Shown here one piece after another: positions 48,481-56,944 of a DNA stretch of 64,000 nucleotides. The DNA is taken from contig NC_015976.1 of assembly GCF_000283515.1 (NCBI RefSeq), positions 2,046,001 through 2,110,000 of the forward strand, given 5' to 3'. The number at the start of each line of letters is the position of its first letter. The first letter of the stretch is position 1. The notes under the pieces were generated by a model. It saw only the letters and a list, made by a program, of their open reading frames with translations, did no database searches and was not told the DNA's origin. Source of the DNA: Sphingobium sp. SYK-6. GTDB taxonomy: Bacteria; Pseudomonadota; Alphaproteobacteria; Sphingomonadales; Sphingomonadaceae. Both the position numbers and the translations under genes were made by a program.

Positions 48481-49463
48481 GCGACATGCTGACCCAACCC
48501 CTTCAGCCCCGCAGGTTCCGTCAACCCAGGATCAACGCCTCTCCGGTGGCACGCAGGCTTGCGCAGCGACATGATCTTGATCTGCGCTCAGTCTCGGGTT
48601 CGGGACCCGCTGGCCGGATCGTGAAAAGCGATCTGGACGCCATGCTCCAGGCCGTCCCCATACAGGAAAAAGCCGTCACTGCTTTCCCCACACCCTCGTC
48701 GGACCCGTCGCTGACCGTTCCTTTATCGGTTGATCCGCCCGAACGCCCGGGAACGCAGGGCCCTTGGGTAAATGTCCCCCATGTGGCGGACAAGATCGCC
48801 GGCATGCGCAAGACGATCGCCCGACGCCTTACCGAAGCGAAACAGCAGATACCCCATATCTATTTGACCCTTGACGTCCGCGTCGATCCTCTTCTGGCCC
48901 TGCGACAACAGCTGAATGCATCGCTTGAGGGGCGCGCGATCAAGCTGTCGGTGAACGACATGCTGATCAAGGCGCTCGCACTGGCGCTAAAGGAGGTTCC
49001 CGAGTGCAACGTCATGATCTCGGGCGACCATCTCCTTAGCTTTCAGCGCGCCGATATATCGGTCGCAGTCTCGGTTCCAAATGGTCTGCTGACACCCGTG
49101 ATAATCGATGCGGACGGCAAATCTCTTTCTACAATCGCGGTTGAAGCGCAGAATCTCGCACGAAGGGCACGGGAGGGCAAGCTGACGCCTGACCAATATC
49201 AGGGTGGAACCGCCAGCCTCTCCAATTTGGGAATGTTCGGCATCAAACAATTTGATGCGATCATCAACCCGCCCCAGAGCGCGATCCTGGCAATTGGCGC
49301 TGCCGAAAAGCGCCCCTATGTCATCGATGGCGAGCTGTCCGTCGCGACCGTTCTGACGGCCACTGGCAGCTTCGATCACCGCGCTATCGACGGGGCGGCA
49401 GGCGCACAATTGATGTCGGCATTAAAATCCCTGATCGAGAATCCGCTTGCACTCCTGGCATGA
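48477..49463 (+). CDS. pdhC: Dihydrolipoamide acyltransferase (E2) lacking its own lipoyl domain
   Basis: Protein of 328 residues, shorter than a normal E2 (over 400). It begins at once with the E3/E1-binding domain ([35 protein letters not shown]; residues about 19-57), then a linker and the acyltransferase core with [19 protein letters not shown] and the catalytic DHRAIDG (His 301). No lipoyl domain (ETDKA motif) precedes it. The start overlaps pdhB by 4 bases. It may accept the lipoyl arm of E1 beta; E3 must come from elsewhere. Compare the lipoyl-first E2 of ordinary pyruvate dehydrogenase. Confidence 0.9.
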   Translation: MSDMLTQPLQPRRFRQPRINASPVARRLAQRHDLDLRSVSGSGPAGRIVKSDLDAMLQAVPIQEKAVTAFPTPSSDPSLTVPLSVDPPERPGTQGPWVNVPHVADKIAGMRKTIARRLTEAKQQIPHIYLTLDVRVDPLLALRQQLNASLEGRAIKLSVNDMLIKALALALKEVPECNVMISGDHLLSFQRADISVAVSVPNGLLTPVIIDADGKSLSTIAVEAQNLARRAREGKLTPDQYQGGTASLSNLGMFGIKQFDAIINPPQSAILAIGAAEKRPYVIDGELSVATVLTATGSFDHRAIDGAAGAQLMSALKSLIENPLALLA

Positions 49464-49468
49464 AGCGC

Positions 49469-49505
49469 GCCTGCGGGAGCGGACGCTCTAGCCGTTCCCG
49501 CAGGC
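49469..49505. terminator. Bidirectional hairpin terminator after the pdh operon
   Basis: A 14-bp stem, GCCTGCGGGAGCGG paired with CCGTTCCCGCAGGC (one G-T pair), lies 5 bases after the E2 stop and 16 bases before the end of the convergent GntR gene. Confidence 0.7.
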
Positions 49506-49521
49506 GCCTCTCGTGGTGAGG

Positions 49522-50205
49522 CTACAAACTCCGCTCCTCGAGAATGGTCAGAACCGCTTCCTCAAATGCGCGGCGGCGGTTGGAGCGGACCTTGAGCAAC
49601 TTCTTCGTATTGCGCTCGGCCAGCGCCTCGACCAGGTCTGCCTTGTTGACAATATTACGCGCCGCCGATGGTCGGCGCGGCAGGGGGACCAACGCGCGAT
49701 ATCGGTCGGTGAGCGACCAGTAGCGCATGGCCTCACGCACCATGATCTTGTTTGGCGATAGATTGAACAGGGCATGATGGAAAGCCTGGTGACGATCCCA
49801 CCATTCGGCCCGATTGCCTTTGTTGAGCAGTTCTTCGAGTTCCTCCGCCTTCGCCCGAAGCTCCTCCAGATCGGCTTCCGTCGGCCACCGGATTGTCACC
49901 AGAAGCTCATCCTCGACCATGTCGCGCAGCCGGAAATACTGCCGTGCCTCATCAGCAGAGAAGCGCGCCACGAAAAAGCCCCGGTTCGGATCGTGCTCCA
50001 CTACGCCCTCAGCGGATAGCAACTTGAGCGCTTCGCGTACCGGCACGCGGCTCGCGGAGAATTGCTGGGCAAGTTCGGTCTGGCCGAGCCGGATGCCTGG
50101 TGAATAATGGCCACAGGCTATAAGCGTCCGCAATTTTCCCGCAATAATGGACGGAACCGCGTCCGCAGTTTGTTTTGTATTCTGCTTTTCAATACTCGTA
50201 GCCAC
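49522..50205 (-). CDS. GntR-family regulator (FCD type)
   Basis: Regulator of 227 residues. The winged helix shows IIAGKLRTLIACGHYSPGIRL, LAQQFSASRVPVREALKLLSAEGVV and HDPNRGFFVARF. The FCD-like C-terminal domain starts EARQYFRLRDMVEDELL and keeps D-RHQAFHHALFNLS, with the His residues expected for metal or ligand binding. GTG 50205 is preferred: AAGG lies upstream, while further in-frame codons lack a ribosome site. It is downstream of the flavin monooxygenase gene on the same strand. Probably controls the monooxygenase operon and the divergent ring-cleavage operon. Confidence 0.88.
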   Translation of the reverse strand: MATSIEKQNTKQTADAVPSIIAGKLRTLIACGHYSPGIRLGQTELAQQFSASRVPVREALKLLSAEGVVEHDPNRGFFVARFSADEARQYFRLRDMVEDELLVTIRWPTEADLEELRAKAEELEELLNKGNRAEWWDRHQAFHHALFNLSPNKIMVREAMRYWSLTDRYRALVPLPRRPSAARNIVNKADLVEALAERNTKKLLKVRSNRRRAFEEAVLTILEERSL

Positions 50206-50314
50206 AAGCTTCTGCCTTATCCTTTGGACGAATATGATGTTAGGCAGAATCGTGATCTTTGGAAAGGGAGAACCGCAGTTCGGTGCCGGTCGGCGCGGCT
50301 CTCCCCGCCCGAGC

Positions 50315-51532
50315 CTATTTCCGGCGGTTAGGCAATGCAAACTCGGAGGGCTTGAGACCGCTCGCCGCTCTCCCGTAGCGGCTCATTGCACTATCCCATG
50401 TGAAAGCAAAATGTTGCGCAGCACTGTTAACATCGCGCCACACCCGCTGTAACCCGTGGCCGTCATAGATACCAGACCCACCCGATGCTTCGAAGATCCT
50501 GGTCGCCGCGTAGCGTGCGGTCTGCGCCGCCCAGGCCCAATCGCGCGGGATCCTGGCGCGATCAAGCGGCGAAATGTCCGCCGGTGAATGCGCCCGGTCA
50601 ATCAATTCGGCATCGCGTAACACCAGCGCAAGCGCCGCATCCACCTCGGCCGAAGCCTGGGCAATTCGCGCATAGGTGGCCGATTGTTCGCCAAGTTCGA
50701 CATCACCCGCGTCAGACAGGCGCTGGCCCAACTGTTCGGCGAAATTCCGCACGGCGCCTTGCGCCATGCCAATCGGCGCCCCGATGATCGAAAAGGGCGC
50801 GATATCGGCAAACGGCATACGATAGATTGCACCCTTATGCGCGTTCGCGCCCGGCGAGTTGCCGCTCAGCATCTCGGCAAGCGATACCGAGCGATGGGCC
50901 GGAATGAAGCTGTCCGCGATACGGATCGTGCGGCTTCCAGTGCCGCGCATGCCGACCGTATACCAGTCGTCGACGACTTCGATCTCGCTGCGCGGGATCA
51001 CGAAGAAACGCGGCTCGAAACTGCCATCCGCGCGCGTGATACCGTTGCCGATAATGACCCAGTCGGCAAAGTCGATACCCGAGCAGAACCGTCCGTCGCC
51101 TCCTTGCAGCCGGTATCCGCCTTCGACTTCCTCGACCTTTCCGGCGAGCCGGAAAACCGTCGCGATCAAGGCGTCCGGGTTGGAGAAGACATCGTCCTGC
51201 GCCGCGGCTGGAAACAGGTTCAATAGCCAGCTGTGTCCGGCCAACACGCCATAGACCCACCCGGTCGAGCCACAGACGGCGGCGATTTCGGCGGTCACCC
51301 GGACGAGATCGGCAAAGCCGAGTTCGCTGCCGCCCAACGTCTTGGGCGTGACGATATTGAAAAGGCCCGACTGACGTAGTTCGTCGATCGTCGCGTCGGA
51401 CACATGTCGATCCTCGTCCACCATCCGGGCACGCTCCCGAATTGCGGGCAGGAGACCCCGAACGCGATCAAGAGCGTCGGCGCTGTCGGCGATCAAAGTC
51501 CGTCCCTCGCCAATCGTTGGATTAGTAGCCAT
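50315..51532 (-). CDS. Flavin-dependent monooxygenase, acyl-CoA-dehydrogenase fold (HsaA/group D-like)
   Basis: Protein of 405 residues with the acyl-CoA dehydrogenase fold used by two-component flavin monooxygenases such as HsaA and 4-hydroxyphenylacetate-type hydroxylases. Blocks are VDEDRHVSDATIDELRQSGLF, CGSTGWVYGVLAGHSW, GRFCSGIDFADWVIIG, GMRGTGSRTI and, at the C-terminus, SGIYDGHGLQRVWRDVNSAAQH. The catalytic Glu of true acyl-CoA dehydrogenases is not obvious. A flavin reductase gene lies at 56945. Expected to hydroxylate a phenolic ring ortho to OH before ring cleavage. GGGGA is 8 bases before the ATG. Confidence 0.86.
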   Translation of the reverse strand: MATNPTIGEGRTLIADSADALDRVRGLLPAIRERARMVDEDRHVSDATIDELRQSGLFNIVTPKTLGGSELGFADLVRVTAEIAAVCGSTGWVYGVLAGHSWLLNLFPAAAQDDVFSNPDALIATVFRLAGKVEEVEGGYRLQGGDGRFCSGIDFADWVIIGNGITRADGSFEPRFFVIPRSEIEVVDDWYTVGMRGTGSRTIRIADSFIPAHRSVSLAEMLSGNSPGANAHKGAIYRMPFADIAPFSIIGAPIGMAQGAVRNFAEQLGQRLSDAGDVELGEQSATYARIAQASAEVDAALALVLRDAELIDRAHSPADISPLDRARIPRDWAWAAQTARYAATRIFEASGGSGIYDGHGLQRVWRDVNSAAQHFAFTWDSAMSRYGRAASGLKPSEFALPNRRK

Positions 51533-51549
51533 TTGATATTCCCCGTTCT

Positions 51550-52698
51550 TCAGCCGACAGCGGCCGTTTTCTGCTTGCGCAGTTCTTCTTCGATCTCCGC
51601 GCGACGCTCATCGGTCAGGAACCAGCGATAATGACCGCCCTTGGAGATCGGCGGCAGCCGCTCGGCAAGCAACGACCAGGTTTCCCCGCAATCATCGCTG
51701 TGGAAGATCTCGCCCGTGGCCGTACCGGCATAGAGACTGAAGGCGTCGCCGAAGCTGTGAAGGCCCATCGCCTCGATATTGCCAACGATTTTCGGAAGAC
51801 CCACACCCATCGTCTCCCAGGTGGCGCCGCCATCGGCGCTATATAGCACCGCAGGGTCTGCCATCGGCGTGTCCTGTTCGCGCCACTTGCGCGGCGGGTT
51901 TTGCGGTCCGCCCATGATCACGCCATTTTCGTTACGCGGATCCAGGAACATGGCGTCCGGGTAACCGATGCGATCGTCCCGGGTGGTCAGATGCGTCCAC
52001 ACCCCATGCGCGCTGCGATAGAGCCCTTCGCCCCCGTCCATGAGGAAATCGTCCGGATCCGACGGCCTGATGAGCACGCGGTGATTGTCGTTATAGAAGA
52101 AATCCTCGCTCGACTCGTAACCTGTGACTTCGTCCCAGGTCTCGCCGGCATCATCGGACTTCAGCAGCGCGCCCTGTTCGATACAAATATAAATCTCGTC
52201 GGGACGATCCGGGTGAAAGGCGACATTCTTGACATGCGCCACATGCGGCGGCGGCGGGAACGTCCATTTGTCGGTGTTCTTGACCTTGAGCATGCCGGGC
52301 AACGCCGTCCAGCTCCTGCCGAGATCCGTCGATTTATAGAGCATCGGCGGCTCGGTGCCCAACCAGAGGACCGTCCCTTCCTCGCGCTGCTGCGCCGCCA
52401 GCGTATAGATGTGGCGGCTTTGCAGGCCTTCGTTATACGGCGTCCAATTCTCGCCAAGATCCTCGCTGACCCAGAGGCCCGCCTCATAATGGCCACCCGC
52501 GAACAGCAGCCCGGATTCGGGCTCATGCAGAATCGCGCTGATATGATAATCGATCAGCTTGCGATCGACCAGCCGCCAGGGCTCGCCCGGCGCGCGCTCG
52601 AAAATATGGACCCCATGAAGCGTCGCCGCGAGTAGGCGAGTCGCCGGCCCTTCACCCGTCGTAACGGTTCCACCATTGCAGGATAACAGTGCCAGCAT
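51550..52698 (-). CDS. Asp-box (BNR-repeat) beta-propeller protein
   Basis: Protein of 382 residues with five S-x-D-x-G-x-T/S-W Asp-box repeats: SEDLGENWT (about 78), STDLGRSWT (123), SDDAGETWD (181), SADGGATWE (287) and SDDCGETWS (334). These form the blades of a sialidase-like propeller. No signal peptide is visible and the other sialidase active-site residues are not evident, so a sialidase role is not supported. ATG 52698 has GAGGAG 6 bases upstream. It is the first gene of the leftward unit with the monooxygenase and GntR genes. Role in the pathway unknown. Confidence 0.8.
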   Translation of the reverse strand: MLALLSCNGGTVTTGEGPATRLLAATLHGVHIFERAPGEPWRLVDRKLIDYHISAILHEPESGLLFAGGHYEAGLWVSEDLGENWTPYNEGLQSRHIYTLAAQQREEGTVLWLGTEPPMLYKSTDLGRSWTALPGMLKVKNTDKWTFPPPPHVAHVKNVAFHPDRPDEIYICIEQGALLKSDDAGETWDEVTGYESSEDFFYNDNHRVLIRPSDPDDFLMDGGEGLYRSAHGVWTHLTTRDDRIGYPDAMFLDPRNENGVIMGGPQNPPRKWREQDTPMADPAVLYSADGGATWETMGVGLPKIVGNIEAMGLHSFGDAFSLYAGTATGEIFHSDDCGETWSLLAERLPPISKGGHYRWFLTDERRAEIEEELRKQKTAAVG

Positions 52699-52776
52699 GT
52701 CTTTCTCCTCGTCCTTAACCGGTCCGGCCGAGTTCTCGGCGCGGCCCAAATGCCGCAGGGAAGCCAAACCGCCTTG

Positions 52777-52804
52777 TTGACCTCCTGTCCCGGATTGCTA
52801 TACA
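52777..52804 (+). promoter_or_regulatory. Probable sigma-70 promoter of the ring-cleavage operon
   Basis: TTGACC at 52777-52782 and TATACA at 52799-52804 are separated by 16 bases and end 33 bases before ATG 52838. An imperfect ATAC-N6-GTAT symmetry overlaps the -10 element and could bind a GntR regulator. Confidence 0.5.
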
Positions 52805-52837
52805 GTTCAGTATCCGATTCAAGAGAGGAACGCAAGC

Positions 52838-53887
52838 ATGACGCCAGAAGCTGCGACGGACGCCGGAAGAGACCCCCTCATCATCGACTGCCACGGACAT
52901 GTGAGCGCGCCGGATGCGCTCTGGGTTTATAAGTCTCTACTGTTGTCCCACCGCGGCGAGCATGGCCGGAAGTTTCCCGAAGTAACCGACGAGGAAATTC
53001 TCCACTTCGCCAACAAGAGGGAAATGGGCCCTTGCGGGCATCTCGACATGCTTGATCGCGCCGGCACGCATATGCAACTGCTCTCGCCGCGGCCCTTCCA
53101 GCAGATGCATTCGGAAAAGCCCGGCAAGCTCGTCCACTGGTTCACCGAGGAAACCAACAACATCATCGCGCGCACGGTCAAGCTGCTGCCGGAGCGGTTC
53201 TTTGGCGTCGCGGGCATACCGCAGGTCGCCGGAGACCCGATCGAGGGTGTCCTCCCCGAACTGGAGCGTGCGGTGAAGTCTCTTGGCTTCAAGGGATGCC
53301 TGCTCAACCCCGATCCATTCGAAAACCGGCCGGGCACCGAGCCGCCCGCGATGGGCGACCGCTACTGGTATCCCCTGTACGAGAAATTGTGCGAACTCGA
53401 CGTCCCGGCCCATATCCACAGCGCATCATCGCACTCCGAGCGCTCGCCCTACACCCTCAACTTCCTGCTGGACGAAACAACGGCCGTTTACGGGCTTCTC
53501 CATTCGGACGTGTTCAAGGATTTCCCGACCCTCAAGATCGTCGTGAGCCATGGCGGCGGGGCCATTCCCTACCATGCCGGGCGCTTCCACGCCTCGGCGC
53601 TGCGGCGCGGCGGGAATTTCTACGAGCAGCTGCGTCAGCTCTATTTCGACACGGTCCTCTACAATGAGGAATCGCTGCGCCTACTCATCAAGACCGTGGG
53701 CGTCGACAACTGCCTGTTCGGCGCTGAATGCCCGGGCGTCGGCTCGGCCGTAGACCCGCAGACCGGGCATACGCTCGATCATATCTCGCCCTTCATCCGG
53801 GGATTCGACTGGCTGACGGACGAGGAAAAGCAGAAAATCCTCGCGGGCAATGCGATCCGCGTGTTCAACCTGGAAGGATTTGACTGA
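52838..53887 (+). CDS. Amidohydrolase, LigJ/LigY-like (4-oxalomesaconate hydratase or meta-cleavage hydrolase family)
   Basis: Metal enzyme of 349 residues. Metal-binding motif DCHGHVS is near residue 18, then SPRPFQQMHSE, LPQ-like GIPQVAGDP, HIHSASSHS near 200, VVSHGGGAIPYHAGRFH near 236, and FGAECPG with DPQTGHTLDHISPFI near 290-310. The overall layout matches the LigJ hydratase of protocatechuate 4,5-cleavage and the related LigY hydrolase. It is the first gene of a rightward operon and its stop overlaps the dioxygenase start. It should act on a ring-opened acid made by that dioxygenase. LigJ versus LigY cannot be decided from sequence alone. Confidence 0.87.
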   Translation: MTPEAATDAGRDPLIIDCHGHVSAPDALWVYKSLLLSHRGEHGRKFPEVTDEEILHFANKREMGPCGHLDMLDRAGTHMQLLSPRPFQQMHSEKPGKLVHWFTEETNNIIARTVKLLPERFFGVAGIPQVAGDPIEGVLPELERAVKSLGFKGCLLNPDPFENRPGTEPPAMGDRYWYPLYEKLCELDVPAHIHSASSHSERSPYTLNFLLDETTAVYGLLHSDVFKDFPTLKIVVSHGGGAIPYHAGRFHASALRRGGNFYEQLRQLYFDTVLYNEESLRLLIKTVGVDNCLFGAECPGVGSAVDPQTGHTLDHISPFIRGFDWLTDEEKQKILAGNAIRVFNLEGFD

Positions 53888-54879
53888 TGGCTGAGATCGT
53901 CCTTGGCATCGGCACGAGCCACGGCCCGATGCTTGTCACACAAACCGAGCAATGGCGTTCGCGCCTCGCCTTCGATCAGAGCGTCAACCACGCCTGGCGC
54001 GGCGGTTCCTGGTCCTATGATCAGTTGGTCGCTGAGCGCGCCGATCAAAATTTCGCCGCGCAGATCACGCCCGAAGCGATGACAGCGCACAATGCGCGCT
54101 GCCAAGCTTCACTCGACCAACTGGCGGAGATATTCTCGGAGGCCAAGATCGATGTCGCAGTCATTCTCGGCAATGATCAGATGGAGATATTCGACGAACG
54201 GCTCGTGCCCGCTTTCTCCGTCTTCTATGGCGACACGATCACCAATTACGAGTTCCCGCCCGAGCGTATGGCGGCGTTGCCACCGGGCATCAACCTGTCC
54301 GTGGCGGGCTATATTCCTTCAGGCGGCGCCGAATATGCCGGCCAACCCGAACTGGCGCGATCGATCATCGCCCAGGCAATGGCCGACGAGTTCGATGTCG
54401 CGGCGATGAAGGCCCTGCCCAAGCCGGAAACGCCCCACGCTTTCGGCTTCGTCTATCGTCGCATCATGCGCGATAATCCCGTGCCCAGCGTGCCGGTGCT
54501 CGTGAACACTTTCTATCCGCCCAACCAGCCCACCGTGCGGCGCTGCTATGAATTCGGCAAGTCCGTGCTGCGCGGCATCCAGGCCTGGGAAAGCGATGCG
54601 CGGGTGGCCGTGCTGGCCTCGGGCGGTCTCACGCATTTCGTCATCGACGAGGAGATCGACCGGCTATTCTTCCAGGCCATGGAAGATCGCGACATCGCCC
54701 GGCTGGCGGATCTGGGCGAGGCGATCTTCCAGGACGGCACGTCCGAGCTCAAGAACTGGATCCCGCTCGCCGGCATGATGGCCGAACTCGGCCTCGACCA
54801 TGAAATCCTCGATTATGTGCCCTGCTATCGAAGCGAAGCGGGAACCGGCAATGCGATGGGTTTCGTCTGCTGGCGATGA
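53887..54879 (+). CDS. Extradiol ring-cleavage dioxygenase, class III (LigB type)
   Basis: Non-haem iron(II) dioxygenase of 330 residues. It begins MAEIVLGIGTSHGPMLVT with the His ligand of the iron site, then NDQMEIFDERLVPAF and YTH-like PSVPVLVNTFYPPNQP, and SGGLTHFVIDEEIDRLF with the catalytic His. No separate LigA-type alpha subunit gene is present nearby. Start and upstream stop overlap by 1 base. It should open a catechol-type ring between hydroxyls and the neighbouring carbon. LigZ-like or protocatechuate-like specificity remains open. Confidence 0.88.
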   Translation: MAEIVLGIGTSHGPMLVTQTEQWRSRLAFDQSVNHAWRGGSWSYDQLVAERADQNFAAQITPEAMTAHNARCQASLDQLAEIFSEAKIDVAVILGNDQMEIFDERLVPAFSVFYGDTITNYEFPPERMAALPPGINLSVAGYIPSGGAEYAGQPELARSIIAQAMADEFDVAAMKALPKPETPHAFGFVYRRIMRDNPVPSVPVLVNTFYPPNQPTVRRCYEFGKSVLRGIQAWESDARVAVLASGGLTHFVIDEEIDRLFFQAMEDRDIARLADLGEAIFQDGTSELKNWIPLAGMMAELGLDHEILDYVPCYRSEAGTGNAMGFVCWR

Positions 54880-54932
54880 ACAGCTGAAAATATGCGCGCC
54901 CCTGGGGCGCCTTCCTGTGAGAGGATAGCTTG

Positions 54933-55601
54933 ATGGACCAAAACAATATGCTTGTGGCGCGCCTGAAGCGGCTGGATTGTTGCGCCGTGTCAGACGCGAT
55001 GGATCGCCTCAAGATCCGCGGCCAGGTGACGGAACTCGCCCAGCGATCGGGCAAGGGCCGGATCGCGGGACGCGCAGTGACGGTGCGCCTTGGAACCGGC
55101 GATCCGCCGCCGGGCCCGCCCCGCCACCTGGGCACGACCGCGATCGAAGCCGCCGGCGCTGACACTGTGATCGTGGTGGAGCAAAAGACCGGGGTTGAGG
55201 CAGGATGTTGGGGTGGATTGCTGACCCTGGGCGCGAAAGTGCGCGGAGTGGCGGGCGTCGTGGCGGATGGACCGGTGCGGGATATCGACGAGGCCCAGGG
55301 CTACGAGTTTCCGATCTTCACGAACCGCACCACCTGTCTCACGGCACGCGGGCGCGTGGTGGAAAAGGAAACCAACGGGACGGTGACGATCTGCGACGTC
55401 ACCGTCGAGCCGGGCGATTATGTGGTCGCCGACCAGAGCGCATGCCTCTTCATCAAGTCTGCCGACATCGAACGAGTGCTGGACACCGCCGAGGAGATCG
55501 TCGCCCGCGAAGCTGCGATGGCCAAGGCGATCCTGGCCGGCACGCCGATCAGCGAGGTCATGGGCGGAAACTACGAGCATATGCTTGAAAGCAAGGATTG
55601 A
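54933..55601 (+). CDS. RraA/LigK-fold protein 1, lacks acidic residue of the aldolase motif
   Basis: Protein of 222 residues. It shows the RraA core WGGLLTLGAKVRGVAGVVADG and RD. The aldolase signature D/E-X20-R-D reads G-X20-R-D here (Gly in WGGLL, then R-D 20 residues on), as in RraA itself rather than in HMG/CHA aldolases. ATG 54933 has GAGAGG upstream. It is one of three consecutive paralogs; perhaps it acts as a decarboxylase, tautomerase or accessory protein. Reaction unknown. Confidence 0.83.
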   Translation: MDQNNMLVARLKRLDCCAVSDAMDRLKIRGQVTELAQRSGKGRIAGRAVTVRLGTGDPPPGPPRHLGTTAIEAAGADTVIVVEQKTGVEAGCWGGLLTLGAKVRGVAGVVADGPVRDIDEAQGYEFPIFTNRTTCLTARGRVVEKETNGTVTICDVTVEPGDYVVADQSACLFIKSADIERVLDTAEEIVAREAAMAKAILAGTPISEVMGGNYEHMLESKD

Positions 55602-55609
55602 GAACCGGA

Positions 55610-56263
55610 ATGAGCGAAGAAAACGTCACGCGAGCCGCGCGCCTCGACACCGCAACGATCAGCGACGCGCTCGATCGGCTCGGGATCGTCGGCCAATGCT
55701 ACGAGATCAAGGGACGCGATCCCGGCTTCCGCATGGCAGGCCGCGCCTTTACCATGCGCTGCGGACCCGCCGCCAATCCGCCGGGCACCGTCGGCGATTA
55801 CATCGATGAAGTGCCGGAGGGCCATGTCGTGGTGATCGACAATGGCGGACGCACCGACGCCACCATCTGGGGCGACATCCTGACGGAGATCGCGCATCGT
55901 CGCGGTCTTGCCGGCACGGTCATCGACGGCATCAACCGCGACGTCGCCCTCTGTCGTGAGCTTGGTTATCCGATCTTTTCCAAGGATCATTGGATGCGCA
56001 CCGGCAAGGACCGCGTCCAGGTCGAAGAGATGCATTGCGTCGTCAATATCGGCGGCGCGCGGGTCGCGCCCGGAGATCTGCTCCGCGGCGATCCCGACGG
56101 TGTCGTCGTCATCCCGGCCGAGCACGAGGAAGTGGTGCTGGCCGCCGCCGAGGAGATCCATGAGGCCGAGGAGCATATCCGCCAGGCCGTACGCGGCGGC
56201 ATGCGGCTCGACGAGGCGCGCACGCAGTTCAAATATCATCAACTCCAGACGCGAAAGGCATAG
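55610..56263 (+). CDS. RraA/LigK-fold protein 2, aldolase motif present
   Basis: Protein of 217 residues with WGDILTEIAHRRGLAGTVIDG and RD, that is a full D-X20-R-D signature as in 4-carboxy-4-hydroxy-2-oxoadipate/HMG aldolases. N-terminal SDALDRLGIVG is typical of the family. ATG 55610 is used; a TTG 12 bases upstream overlaps the previous stop. Expected to cleave a hydroxy-oxo diacid to pyruvate plus a second product, or to decarboxylate oxaloacetate. Substrate not known. Confidence 0.83.
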   Translation: MSEENVTRAARLDTATISDALDRLGIVGQCYEIKGRDPGFRMAGRAFTMRCGPAANPPGTVGDYIDEVPEGHVVVIDNGGRTDATIWGDILTEIAHRRGLAGTVIDGINRDVALCRELGYPIFSKDHWMRTGKDRVQVEEMHCVVNIGGARVAPGDLLRGDPDGVVVIPAEHEEVVLAAAEEIHEAEEHIRQAVRGGMRLDEARTQFKYHQLQTRKA

Positions 56264-56275
56264 GCGGTACCGCGC

Positions 56276-56941
56276 ATGACCAAAGTCGATCCCAAATGGC
56301 GCATCCGCTCCGATGGCTTTGCCCGCGTCCATCCCGATCTGGTCAAGCAGGCGAAAGCCCTCTCGAGCGCCACCATACATGAAGCCGGCGGCAAGATCGG
56401 TGTCATGCCGCCCGAAATCAAACCCGTCCATCCGCATTTTCGCGTGTGCGGCTCGGTGTTGACAGTCCATTCGCCCCCCGGCGACAATCTCTGGCTGCAT
56501 TATGCGATCTATGCGGCGCAGCCAGGCGATGTGCTGGTCGTCCACTGCAACGGCGCCTATGACCACGGCTATTGGGGCGAAGTCATGTCGACGGCGGCAA
56601 AAGTCCGGGGTCTCGGCGGTCTCGTGATCGATGGTGGCGTGCGCGACTATACATTGCTCGATGAGGTCGGCTTTCCCGTATTTTGCCGCGGTCAATGCAT
56701 TCGTGGCACCGGCAAGGACACGCAGGCGATCGGGTGGATCGGTGCGCCCATCCTGTTCGGAGACCTCGTCGTTCGCTCCGGCGATCTCGTCTTCGGCGAC
56801 AATGATGGTGTCGTGATCGTCCCCTCCGACAGGGCAGAAGAGGTCATTCTCGCCTCAAAGAAGCGCGATGCCGACGAAATCGACATCTGCCGTCGTCTCG
56901 AGGCAGGCGAAACCACGCTCGACATTTACGGTCTGGGCTGA
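56276..56941 (+). CDS. ligK: 4-carboxy-4-hydroxy-2-oxoadipate aldolase-like protein (LigK type)
   Basis: Protein of 221 residues closest in layout to LigK: SSATIHEAGGKIGVMPPEIKP near residue 30, PGDNLWLHYAI near 70, PGDVLVVHCNGAYDHGYWGEVM, E-X20-R-D, and GDNDGVVIVPSDRAEEV near 170. It should split the hydratase product into pyruvate and oxaloacetate. Thirteen bases separate it from the previous gene, and the flavin reductase follows after its stop. Of the three paralogs this is the best aldolase candidate. Confidence 0.85.
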   Translation: MTKVDPKWRIRSDGFARVHPDLVKQAKALSSATIHEAGGKIGVMPPEIKPVHPHFRVCGSVLTVHSPPGDNLWLHYAIYAAQPGDVLVVHCNGAYDHGYWGEVMSTAAKVRGLGGLVIDGGVRDYTLLDEVGFPVFCRGQCIRGTGKDTQAIGWIGAPILFGDLVVRSGDLVFGDNDGVVIVPSDRAEEVILASKKRDADEIDICRRLEAGETTLDIYGLG

Positions 56942-56944
56942 CCT

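Noticed and set aside
50210-50249. TTCTGCC and GGCAGAA as operator halves for the GntR gene
   Set aside because: The 26-base separation is too large for a typical GntR site, and 7-bp inverted pairs occur by chance in such sequence.
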